DNA from: Clostridium sp. BJN0013
GTDB taxonomy: Bacteria > Bacillota > Clostridia > Clostridiales > Clostridiaceae
Assembly (NCBI RefSeq): GCF_040939125.1
Contig: NZ_CP162495.1
Span: 620,001-684,000 of the forward strand
Direction: 5' to 3'
Length of the DNA stretch: 64,000 nucleotides
Shown one piece after another: positions 49,801 through 56,346 of this stretch. The stretch's first letter is position 1, and every line of letters begins with the position of its first letter. The notes beneath the pieces were generated by a model. That model was not told the origin of the DNA. It saw only the letters and a program-made list of their open reading frames with translations, and made no database searches. The position numbers were made by a program, and so were the translations under genes.

Positions 49801-50389
49801 AGATCATGTATTGGCTTCAGGAGAAGATGTGAATCTATTTGTAATGGATACAGAGGTTTATTCAAATACAGGAGGTCAGTCTTCTAAAGCAACTCAAACT
49901 GGTGCTGTAGCAAAATTTGCAGCTTCAGGTAAGGTGACTAAAAAGAAAGATTTAGGTCTTATGGCAATGAGTTATGGATATGTATATGTAGCCCAGATTT
50001 CCATGGGCGCTAATATGAATCATACTATAAAGACAATAGTAGAAGCTGAAAATTATAAAGGACCATCTCTTATAATAGCTTATTCACCATGTATAAATCA
50101 TGGTATAAAAACAGGGATGGGAACTAGTATGGCTGAAGAGAAAAAAGCAGTGGAGTGTGGATACTGGCATTTATATAGATTTAACCCTGCGCTAAAATTA
50201 GAAGGTAAAAATCCTTTTGTTTTAGATTCTAAAGAACCGTCATCTTCTTTCAAGGAATATATAGATGGAGAAGTAAGATTTTCTTCATTAAAAAGTATTT
50301 TCCCAGAAAGAGCAGAAGGATTGTTTAGCCTATCAGAAAAAAATGCCAGAGATAGATATGAAATATATAAAAAATTGTCCCAAATGTAA
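46871..50389 (+). CDS. nifJ: Pyruvate:ferredoxin (flavodoxin) oxidoreductase
   Basis: The 1172-residue single-chain enzyme oxidises pyruvate to acetyl-CoA and CO2, reducing ferredoxin. Domain order follows the homodimeric type: pyruvate-binding domain (AAAYASYAFTDVAAIYPITP), transketolase-like C-domain, gamma domain, two 4Fe-4S ferredoxin motifs (CIQCNQCAMVCPH and CTGCGNCADICPAPGKA), and the TPP domain (CPGCGETPYIK, GGDGWAYDIGFGGVDH, FVMDTEVYSNTGGQSSKATQ). It is central to clostridial energy metabolism. ATG 46871 follows AAAAGGAGGGTAACAAATT. A perfect hairpin follows the stop. Confidence 0.97.
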   Translation: MVKIKKTMDGNEAAAYASYAFTDVAAIYPITPSTPMAEGVDEWAAHGKKNIFGQTVKVAEMQSEAGAAGAVHGSLIAGALTTTYTASQGLLLMIPNMYKMAGEHLPAVFHVSARAVAAHALSIFGDHQDVMACRQTGFALLASSNVQEAMDLAFVAHLSAIKAKVPFLHFFDGFRTSHEYQKIEVIDYEDIKSLVDYNAIQEFRDRSLNPEHPTVRGTAQNPDIYFQSREASNKFYDKVPQIVERYMEEINKITGKNYKPFEYYGHREAEHVIVAMGSVCDTIEESIDYLMGKGRKVGCIKVHLYRPFSEVHFLRILPLSVKVISVLDRTKEPGSIGEPLYLDVCKVFYERDNKPLILGGRYGLGSKDTTPSQILAVFENMIANEPKRRFTIGIIDDVTNTSLKEKGVVETTPEGTISCKFWGLGSDGTVGANKSAIKIIGDNTELYVQAYFSYDSKKSGGTTVSHLRFGKKFIKSPYLVHSADYVACHNNSFIYNYNILKGLKKNGTFVLNCPWKEKELEERLPAYMKKYIFQNNIKFYTIDAVKIAREIGLGGRINMVMQAVFFKLAKVIPIDEALKYLKESVEKTYGIKGKNIVEMNKMAVDKAIEALVRVDVPVSWINAREYDSKPGDIPYFVKNIQKPMARNEGDDLPVSAFLDRADGVYPLGTTAYEKRGIAVMIPEWQIDKCIQCNQCAMVCPHATIRSFLLNEEEVKNSPQGFQSKKALGSGLDGLNFKIQVSPMDCTGCGNCADICPAPGKALVMKPLEEKVEVESENWDYALKITPKEDLINRNTLKGSQFIRPLLEFNGACPGCGETPYIKLLTQLFGERMMIANATGCSSIWGASAPSIAYTKNSNGKGPSWGNSLFEDNAEYGYGMFLAVKQMRERLKFIMTSYLKDCKYDNIKEAFNEWLNTMEEGNLSKITSDKVVKAIKNYDYLKDPILKEIIDRKDYLAKKSHWIVGGDGWAYDIGFGGVDHVLASGEDVNLFVMDTEVYSNTGGQSSKATQTGAVAKFAASGKVTKKKDLGLMAMSYGYVYVAQISMGANMNHTIKTIVEAENYKGPSLIIAYSPCINHGIKTGMGTSMAEEKKAVECGYWHLYRFNPALKLEGKNPFVLDSKEPSSSFKEYIDGEVRFSSLKSIFPERAEGLFSLSEKNARDRYEIYKKLSQM

Positions 50390-50431
50390 AAATAGATTAA
50401 AGGCCGTTTTAAAACGGCCTTTAATCTATTT
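50390..50431. terminator. Perfect 42-bp palindromic terminator after nifJ
   Basis: Positions 50390-50410 are the exact reverse complement of 50411-50431, centred on CCGTTTTAAAACGG. T-runs occur on both strands. The stop codon of the minus-strand DUF3787-like gene (50426-50428) lies inside the right arm. Confidence 0.9.
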
Positions 50432-50587
50432 TTCATTATTGTCTACCCATTCTTTAGCATTTTCAACTTCTATTTTATTCGGTAAGGGTACTTTTGAAGT
50501 TGGCTTGGTTTTATATATATTTGCCCAGGAGGCTGTTTGGTGATTTTCTACAATTGGTTGTTTGAGTTTCTGCTTATTTTTTGACAT
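50426..50587 (-). CDS. DUF3787-like small protein
   Basis: Translation of the minus strand gives a 53-residue protein starting MSKNKQKLKQPIVENHQTAS. It continues WANIYKTKPTSKVPLPNKIE and ends AKEWVDNNEK, with AGAGGTGAT 8 nt before its ATG at 50587. The pattern ENHQTASWANI plus AKEWVDxNEK is that of a small clostridial family I recall as DUF3787, of unknown function. It is hydrophilic, without signal or cysteines. It is convergent with nifJ and shares its terminator. Confidence 0.75.
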   Translation of the reverse strand: MSKNKQKLKQPIVENHQTASWANIYKTKPTSKVPLPNKIEVENAKEWVDNNEK

Positions 50588-50677
50588 GATTTTTATCACC
50601 TCTATATATAGTATTTTCGAAAAATCATAACATATAAGTGGAAAAATTTGTAGTGAATCAACTGCTTTTTTTGATAT

Positions 50678-51322
50678 TTATCCTCCTAAAGTTATATCTT
50701 GATGTTTATACCATTTAAGAGCCTGCATTAAATGTTCGGGTTTAAAATCTGGCCAGTAATCGTCTATTATATAAAAATCTGAGTATACTGATTGAACAGG
50801 AAGGAATCCGCTGAGTCTTCTTCGGCCTCCCCAGCGTATAATTAGATCTATTCTAGTTATATCACTGGAATTTAGATTACACATAATGGAGGATCTGTTT
50901 GTAGTTCCAAGATTTTTTACATTACTTAGATCCCATTCCCAACCGTAATTTACTAAAAAATTTATTTTGATCCCGCCTTTCCCAAATTTCTTTCTAACAG
51001 TATAGGGAAGAAGTGATTTAGGGAACATAGGAGAATCTAAATTTCCTACTACTAAAAGGGAAGCATTTTCTTTAGACAACATTTTTACAGCGTCTATGCA
51101 TGCTTTAGTGAATGCTTTGGTTTGTAGAGCAGGACGTTTTGTATTATCTGTGGTAAACCCATAATAAGTTAATTCTTTTATACCTAATTTTTCGCATAAT
51201 TTAAATAACTCTATGCCAGGCTTTAAACCAAAATTATAGCCATTTTCCTTTGCCATACCATTTTTAAGTGCCCATCTCCTATTTCCATCTGGAATTATTC
51301 CTATGTGAGCTGGCATTGACAT
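50678..51322 (-). CDS. Short cis-prenyltransferase (UppS-like paralogue)
   Basis: The 214-residue protein is shorter than housekeeping UppS (about 250). Visible family motifs are HIGIIPDGNRRWALKNG (catalytic Asp and the Asn/Arg after it), LTYYGFTTDNTKRP, and the C-terminal IIRWGGRRRLSGFLPVQSVY then IDDYWPDF, equivalent to RTSGExRLSNFLLWQ and WPDF. It should condense isopentenyl units in cis geometry. The altered motifs and short length suggest a shorter-chain or special product rather than undecaprenyl diphosphate. ATG 51322 follows AAAGGAGG. It stands alone, without the usual cdsA/dxr neighbours. Confidence 0.8.
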   Translation of the reverse strand: MSMPAHIGIIPDGNRRWALKNGMAKENGYNFGLKPGIELFKLCEKLGIKELTYYGFTTDNTKRPALQTKAFTKACIDAVKMLSKENASLLVVGNLDSPMFPKSLLPYTVRKKFGKGGIKINFLVNYGWEWDLSNVKNLGTTNRSSIMCNLNSSDITRIDLIIRWGGRRRLSGFLPVQSVYSDFYIIDDYWPDFKPEHLMQALKWYKHQDITLGG

Positions 51323-51386
51323 TTCTTAGTCCTCCTTTTTACTTAAGACATCTGAAAATGAATAACAAGTCAAAAGTGGTAAGACT

Positions 51387-51466
51387 ATTTTCCATAAGAC
51401 AAGGAAGTAGGTTTCTTTGATAGTGGTGCTATCATAGGGTTCTGCTGACGCAGTATTATGGAAAAT
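51387..51466. ncRNA. Candidate structured RNA upstream of the hcp remnant
   Basis: ATTTTCCATAA (51387-51397) is the exact reverse complement of 51456-51466 and could close a domain. Inside are two perfect small hairpins: GATAG-TGGTG-CTATC (51419-51433) and CTGC-TGAC-GCAG (51442-51453). The arrangement is a three-way junction. I do not match it to a known riboswitch. It lies 218 bp before hcp and about as near the 5' side of the UppS-like gene. Confidence 0.45.
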
Positions 51467-51589
51467 GGGCTACTGTACTGACTAGTTATTTATTTGAAAA
51501 TGCCTAAGTATATCTTTAAAACAATACTTTAAATTATTGCCAATACACTATCAGATTATTCTAAAAAGATATAATTTAAATTTTATTCT

Positions 51590-51603
51590 GTAACATATGT
51601 TAC
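51590..51603. promoter_or_regulatory. Perfect palindrome upstream of hcp (possible HcpR-type operator)
   Basis: GTAACATATGTTAC is a perfect 14-bp palindrome, 81 bp before the hcp start codon. Its form resembles CRP/FNR-family (HcpR) sites described for hybrid cluster protein genes; that match is from memory. Confidence 0.45.
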
Positions 51604-51683
51604 GGACTATAAGTATTGGGACTGCTAAAATAAAAAATAACATCAAGTGAAATTTTAATTATACGTTTTAGGAGGGAAAATAT

Positions 51684-52842
51684 ATGAATACTAATATGTT
51701 TTGTTTTCAGTGACTAATGTAAATTTTGACGAAGATAGATTTGTAGAACTTATAAAAAAAGCTAACCATATAAAGTCCCAACTTATAAATATGGCAGGCA
51801 ATATAGATGTGCCAGAGGATGCAAAATATATGGCACCTGTTGAAAAAGAAAATATGTTTAAGCAGGCAAGGAATATAGGAATAATGTGTGATTCAGATTT
51901 AAATGAAGATATAAGATCCTTAAGAGAACTTGCAATTTATGGACTTAAAGGAATGGCAGCTTATGCTCATCATGCTTCTGTACTTGGAAAAGAAGACAAG
52001 GAAATAAATAATTTTTTTTATAAAGTTCTGGCATGTACTTTGGATAATAGTTTAGGTGTAGAAGATTGGTTTTCATTGAATATGGAACTTGGACAGGTAA
52101 ATTTTAAGGTTATGGAAATATTAGATGAAGCAAATACGGGAATTTATGGTAATCTTATACCTACAAAAGTTTTAATAAGTAAAAAAAGAGGACCTTTTAT
52201 AATTGTGTCAGGACATGATCTTAAAGATTTAAAACAGCTGCTGGAACAGACAGAAGGTAAAGGAATAAATATATATACCCACGGTGAAATGCTTCCTTGT
52301 CGTGGTTACCCGGAATTGAAAAAATACAGCCACCTGGTAGGTAATTATGGTGGGGCATGGCAAGATCAGCAAAAAGAGTTTAATAATATACCAGGATGTA
52401 TTCTTATGACAACCAATTGTATTCAAAAGCCATCAAATAGTTATAGTGACAGAATATTTACTTCCAGCGTGGTAGGCTGGCCTGACATAGTGGAAAATAC
52501 AGATTTAATAAGTTGGATTTTGGAGCCATAGGAGAGTTACCAAGATTACTAGATGTAGGTCAGTGTAATGATGTATATTCTGCAATAAAGATTGCACTAG
52601 TACTTGGAGAAGCGTTTAATTGTGGAGTGAATGAGCTACCTCTTTTACTTATACTTTCCTGGTATGAGCAAAAAGCAGTATGTATACTTTTGACCCTTCT
52701 TTCTTTTGGAATTAAAAATATTCATTTAGGTCCTTCTCTACCTGCTTTTTTATCTCCAAATGTAGTAAATATTTTGGTAGATAAATTTGCGATTATGCCT
52801 ATTTCCACTGTAGAAGAAGATTTAAAAGCCATATTAAAATAA
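51684..52842 (+). pseudogene. hcp: Hybrid cluster protein / hydroxylamine reductase remnant (hcp)
   Basis: A good AGGAGGG site and ATG 51684 open MNTNMFCFQ, the true Hcp N-terminus, but a TGA follows at 51711. The chain resumes in another frame at TNVNFDEDRF, about 70 residues later in the family, so the four N-terminal cluster cysteines are deleted. It runs through THGEMLPCRGYPELKKY and NYGGAWQDQ to VVGWPDIVE. It then jumps, with a second frame change near 52495, to [20 protein letters not shown] and [10 protein letters not shown]. The skipped part holds the GGCDGAK and YYTE cluster ligands. Hcp handles nitric oxide or hydroxylamine stress; this copy cannot. Confidence 0.85.
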
Positions 52843-52858
52843 TCAATAATTGCAAAGT

Positions 52859-52890
52859 AAAGTAGGAATTAAACTATTCCTACTTTATTT
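52859..52890 (+). terminator. Terminator after the hcp remnant
   Basis: AAAGTAGGAAT (52859-52869) pairs with ATTCCTACTTT (52876-52886), followed by ATTT. Its tail is the insertion site of the IS element that follows. Confidence 0.7.
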
Positions 52891-52895
52891 GCTTT

Positions 52896-54163
52896 CAGGA
52901 CAAACGCATGAAATAAATTTTATTTAAAATCTCCACTTTTTTTGATAAAATCATAAAAAGGGAGATTTTAAATTTATGAAGAATATTTATGATATGTATG
53001 ATTTTTTTGAGTCACTGAAAAATATAGATGATCCAAGACAATTTAATAAAGTAAGATATCCAATAAATGAAATTGTGGGAATGGTTTTGATTGCATCTTT
53101 AGGAAATGGAAATGAGTGGACTGAAATAGAGGTATTTTGTAAATTACATGAAACACTTTTAAAAAGGTATTTTAAATTAGAAAATGGCGTTCCATCACAT
53201 GATACTTTCCAAAGAGTGATGGGAATGATAGAACCTAATTTAATTCAACAGATTCAATCTACTTGGAATGAATATATATCTAAAAATGATGGTGAAAGTA
53301 TAAAAAAAATACTTAACATAGATGGAAAAACTATGAGAGGAAGTAAGACTGAAGGTAAAAAACCACTACACATAGTGTCAGCCTGGTGTGATGAAGAAGG
53401 AGTTTGTTTTGGACAAAGTGCAGTGAAAGAAAAAGAAAATGAGATTTTAGCAATTCCTGAATTGTTAGATAGATTACAAATAAAAGGATATGTAGTAACA
53501 ATAGATGCAATGGGAACACAAACTAAAATTGCTGAGAAAATAATAAAGAAAAAAGCTGACTACGTGTTAGCAGTAAAAGGGAACCAAGAAATACTGCATA
53601 ATGATTTAATAACCTATTTTGAAGATGATGACTTTAGGGAAAAAATAATTAAAGATGGGAATTATAAAAAAACAGTTGAAAAGTCACATGGCCAAATTGA
53701 GATAAGGGAATATTATCAAACAAAGGACATTAAGTGGCTAACTAATAGGGAAAAATGGAAGAATCTTAAAAGTATAGGAATTGTAGAAAAAACTATAAAG
53801 AAGAAAGATAAAGAAAGTAAAGAAATACGTTATTATATAAGTAGTTTGGCCCCTGAAATAAACTTATTTGAAAAAGCTGTACGAGGTCATTGGGGAATAG
53901 AAATAATGCACTGGCATTTAGATGTTACATTTAAAGAGGATAGCATTAAAACAGTTGAAGAAACAGCAAATAAAAATATGAATATAATAAGAAAATGGGC
54001 ATTATCTATATTAAAATTATTGGATATGGGAAAAAAGATGAGTTTAAAATTAAAAAGATTTTCAATCAATTGTAAACCTGATGAATATATAAGTAAAATT
54101 ATGGAAATTTAGTTAACTCGTAATCTTACTTATGTAGTTATATATTTTCATGCGTTTGTCCTG
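52896..54163 (+). mobile_element. ISAs1-family insertion sequence
   Basis: The element is 1268 bp. It has matching ends: CAGGACAAACGCATGAAA (52896-52913) is the exact reverse complement of 54146-54163. It is flanked by a perfect 10-bp direct repeat TATTTGCTTT (52886-52895 and 54164-54173), the target duplication. It holds one intact transposase gene. Intact ends, gene and duplication point to a recent insertion. Confidence 0.93.
52976..54112 (+). CDS. ISAs1-family DDE transposase
   Basis: The 378-residue protein matches the ISAs1 / H-repeat-associated transposases. It has an N-terminal DDE_Tnp_1-associated region (LKNIDDPRQFNKVRYPINEI, GVPSHDTFQRVMGMI). The DDE catalytic core shows the first Asp in ILNIDGKTMRGSKTEG, the second in VVTIDAMGTQ, and the Glu near RGHWGIEIMHWHLDV. 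It is full length, with no stop or frameshift, so it is probably active. ATG 52976 follows AAAAAGGGAGATTTTAAATTT. It fills the IS element. Confidence 0.95.
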   Translation: MKNIYDMYDFFESLKNIDDPRQFNKVRYPINEIVGMVLIASLGNGNEWTEIEVFCKLHETLLKRYFKLENGVPSHDTFQRVMGMIEPNLIQQIQSTWNEYISKNDGESIKKILNIDGKTMRGSKTEGKKPLHIVSAWCDEEGVCFGQSAVKEKENEILAIPELLDRLQIKGYVVTIDAMGTQTKIAEKIIKKKADYVLAVKGNQEILHNDLITYFEDDDFREKIIKDGNYKKTVEKSHGQIEIREYYQTKDIKWLTNREKWKNLKSIGIVEKTIKKKDKESKEIRYYISSLAPEINLFEKAVRGHWGIEIMHWHLDVTFKEDSIKTVEETANKNMNIIRKWALSILKLLDMGKKMSLKLKRFSINCKPDEYISKIMEI

Positions 54164-54306
54164 TATTTGCTTTCACTTGTTATTTATTTTTATATACTTT
54201 ATAATAAAATAGTAAAGTAAATAACTGTATGAAAGTTTTTAAGTCTATAGAAATTTGATGATTTCTAGAATAAAAACTTATAGAATTTAGAATGTAGGTG
54301 AGTTTT

Positions 54307-54771
54307 ATGCAAGATGTAATTTTGACAGAAGCTGGTAAGAAAAAACTAGAGGAAGAATTAGAGTATTTAAAAACAGTAAAAAGAGTAGAGATTAAGGCTG
54401 CCTTAAAATCTGCCCGTGCCCAGGGAGACCTTAGTGAAAATGCTGATTATAGCGCAGCTAAAGAAGATCAATCTATGACTGAGACTAGAATACAAGAACT
54501 TGAATATCAACTTAAAAATGCTGTAATAATAGAGAGTTCATCGGAAACAGATGTGTTTGATATAAATAAAACTGCTTTAGTAAAATTTTATGATGTAGAC
54601 GAAGTTGAAAAGGTTACCCTGGTAAGTTCTGTAGAATCAGATGTTAAGAATATGAAAATAAGTATAGAATCTCCTCTGGGAAAGGCTCTTTTTAGGCTGA
54701 AGGTAGGGGATAAGGCGACAGTAATATCACCTGATGGAAATTATGATGTAGGAGTAGAGAAATTACTATAA
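54307..54771 (+). CDS. greA: Transcription elongation factor GreA
   Basis: The 154-residue factor rescues backtracked RNA polymerase by stimulating transcript cleavage. The N-terminal coiled coil (LTEAGKKKLEEELEYLKTVK) carries the acidic tip and the GreA signature ARAQGDLSENADYSAAKEDQ. The C-terminal FKBP-like domain ends SPLGKALFRLKVGDKATV. A GTG at 54298 is in frame but lies within the AGGTGA site, so ATG 54307 is preferred. Often greA precedes lysS; here a riboswitch region follows instead. Confidence 0.95.
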   Translation: MQDVILTEAGKKKLEEELEYLKTVKRVEIKAALKSARAQGDLSENADYSAAKEDQSMTETRIQELEYQLKNAVIIESSSETDVFDINKTALVKFYDVDEVEKVTLVSSVESDVKNMKISIESPLGKALFRLKVGDKATVISPDGNYDVGVEKLL

Positions 54772-54913
54772 TGGATATATTTTATAGCAGAATATTTTTT
54801 ACTACGTAATTTCTAGGAGTTTATATAAAGCTCCTTTTTTGTGCCATTTTGATTATATTGAGGTTGACAAATATTTGTTGTTTTGTTATCATGTATAAAA
54901 TTAAATAGTAAGA

Positions 54914-55051
54914 TTCTTATTGCGAGAGACTGAGGGACTGGCCCTATGATGTCCAGCAACCTAATATTTAAGGTGCTAATTCCAGCAGGTATTACCTGAA
55001 AGATAAGAAGAAGTATGTAAAACCTCTTGTAGCTTATCTGCAAGAGGTTTT
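54914..55051 (+). promoter_or_regulatory. SAM-I (S-box) riboswitch with terminator
   Basis: The aptamer (54914-55009) shows GAGGGACTGGCCC, GTCCAGCAACC, GGTGCTAATTCCAGC and CCTGAAAGATAAGAA. A terminator pairs AAAACCTCTTG (55019-55029) with CAAGAGGTTTT (55041-55051). The P1 3' strand AGATAAG (55001-55007) is complementary to CTTATCT (55033-55039) in the terminator loop, which gives an antiterminator when SAM is low. Downstream is a YbaK-type gene. Confidence 0.92.
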
Positions 55052-55147
55052 AAAAAATTAAAGTTTTAATTTTTAAAACCCATTGTGTAGTTAATGGTAT
55101 TTAAGTGTATAGAATAAAAAATTTTAATAAAATTGAAGGAATTAAAG

Positions 55148-55624
55148 ATGAGTGTAGAAAATGTGGTTAACTATTTTTTAAATAGAAATTTAGAGAGTCC
55201 CGTATTTAAACTTCCTGATAGTGGTGCTACTGTACAGCAGGCAGCGGAGACCATACATACAGACCCCAAATATATAGCAAAAACTCTAGCTTTTAAGCTT
55301 AAGGATGAAGATATACTAATAGTTATGAGAGGAGATTTAAGAGTTAGTAATAAAAAATTTAAAAAAGTCTTTAAAACTAAGGCTAAGATGTTAAGTCAGG
55401 ATGAAGTTTTAGAGAATACAGGCCATCCTGTGGGGGGATTATGTCCTTTTGGTTTAAAAAATCCTTTAAAAGTGTATATAGATGTTTCTGTAGAAAATTT
55501 TCCGTATGTATATCCTGCAGCTGGTTCAAAGGAATTTGCTCTTAAGATAAACCCACAACAAATTAAAGAGCTGGTAGATGGGCAATGGATTGATGTATGC
55601 GAGGATGAATCAAGAGATTTTTAG
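55148..55624 (+). CDS. YbaK/EbsC-type aminoacyl-tRNA deacylase
   Basis: The 158-residue protein has the YbaK/ProX fold: VFKLPDSGATVQQAAETIHT, KYIAKTLAFKLKDEDILIVM, then HPVGGLCPFGLKNPLKVYID. These domains hydrolyse mischarged tRNA such as Cys-tRNA-Pro. A frame open from 55133 gives a longer start, but GAAGGAATTAAAG precedes ATG 55148. It follows a SAM-I riboswitch, which is unusual for this family. The last codons and the stop lie in repeat copy R7. Confidence 0.88.
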   Translation: MSVENVVNYFLNRNLESPVFKLPDSGATVQQAAETIHTDPKYIAKTLAFKLKDEDILIVMRGDLRVSNKKFKKVFKTKAKMLSQDEVLENTGHPVGGLCPFGLKNPLKVYIDVSVENFPYVYPAAGSKEFALKINPQQIKELVDGQWIDVCEDESRDF

Positions 55625-55690
55625 ATTCAGGTGGAGTTTACTCATAATGAATGCTTTTCTCCATCTGAACTTTAAAAGAATTTGTAAGCA
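55608..55690 (-). repeat. Dispersed two-hairpin repeat, copy R7 (right half)
   Basis: On the minus strand this gives GTTCAGATGGAGAAAAGCAT, a loop, then CTCCACCTGAATCTAA and TCTTGATT, which matches the right hairpin and end of R2 and R5. The left hairpin is not recognisable. The ybaK-type gene ends inside it. Confidence 0.75.
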
Positions 55691-55786
55691 TAATATAATT
55701 TTAGGAAATATATTTCAATTTATAAGTGACATATTTGGAATTTATAGGTATAATATAGTTATTATTAATGAAGGGAGTGGAATTTA

Positions 55787-56245
55787 TTGAGGGGTGATGA
55801 AAAGACTTCTTTAGTGCTTATGGTTCAAAATTCCCATAGAATATTTTGTTATTATAACATATCATCTATGACGGTGAAAGAATTTGAAGATAGATATGGA
55901 GAAGCACTGTGGAAAAACTCAAAACCAGTTATAAAAGTCTATTCTGTAGAAAATGGAATAGCTAATAATATAAAGACAATCTTTATAGACCCCTTTGCAG
56001 ATAGCTGGTATATAGATATTGAAAAGGACGATATGGATCTTTTTGTAAAGCTGGGGAGGATTATATCAGGTAACAAATTTGTCGCATTTGCAGTTTCAAA
56101 TACAGTAACAACTCCAAGGGATAGTAAGTCTTTAGACAGTTCTCTTTGTTTTTTGGATGTCTCTCAAAGTTATATATCTAATTCGAAAGAGGAATTTTCT
56201 GATAACTTTACAGAGGGGAAAAAAAAAATCGATATCCAGAATTAA
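55787..56245 (+). CDS. DUF4912-domain protein, C-terminus cut by a frame change at an A10 tract
   Basis: The frame gives 152 residues. It has VLMVQNSHRIFCYYNISSMT near the N-terminus and later PFADSWYIDIE, in line with the DUF4912 domain, whose function is unknown but which often accompanies GH57 enzymes. The start is TTG 55787 after GAAGGGAGTGGAATTTA. At A10 (56219-56228) the frame runs to an early TAA. In the -1 frame it continues 39 codons and overlaps the GH57 start by ATGA, which looks like the original end. So this is either a real frameshift, slippage or a sequencing error. Confidence 0.75.
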   Translation: MRGDEKTSLVLMVQNSHRIFCYYNISSMTVKEFEDRYGEALWKNSKPVIKVYSVENGIANNIKTIFIDPFADSWYIDIEKDDMDLFVKLGRIISGNKFVAFAVSNTVTTPRDSKSLDSSLCFLDVSQSYISNSKEEFSDNFTEGKKKIDIQN

Positions 56246-56346
56246 TATTTAAAGATGAAGGTGGATACAATGAATTTATAGATAAATATATGGAAGAGTT
56301 AGAGAATAAATATACTTTAACTTCTTCTAGAGGAGGTCTAAAATGA
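56219..56346 (+). other. Out-of-frame extension of the DUF4912 gene after the A10 tract
   Basis: From 56227 the -1 frame reads NRYPELIFKDEGGYNEFIDK, YMEELENKYTLTSSRGG, then LK and TGA at 56344-56346. It is charged, codon-like sequence and includes the AGAGGAGGT site of the next gene. Confidence 0.7.

Noticed and set aside
51701-52531. Intact 276-residue Hcp-like protein starting at a TTG
   Set aside because: The true start and first nine residues lie upstream in another frame, the N-terminal cluster cysteines are missing, and the C-terminal part continues in yet another frame, so a pseudogene is the better reading.
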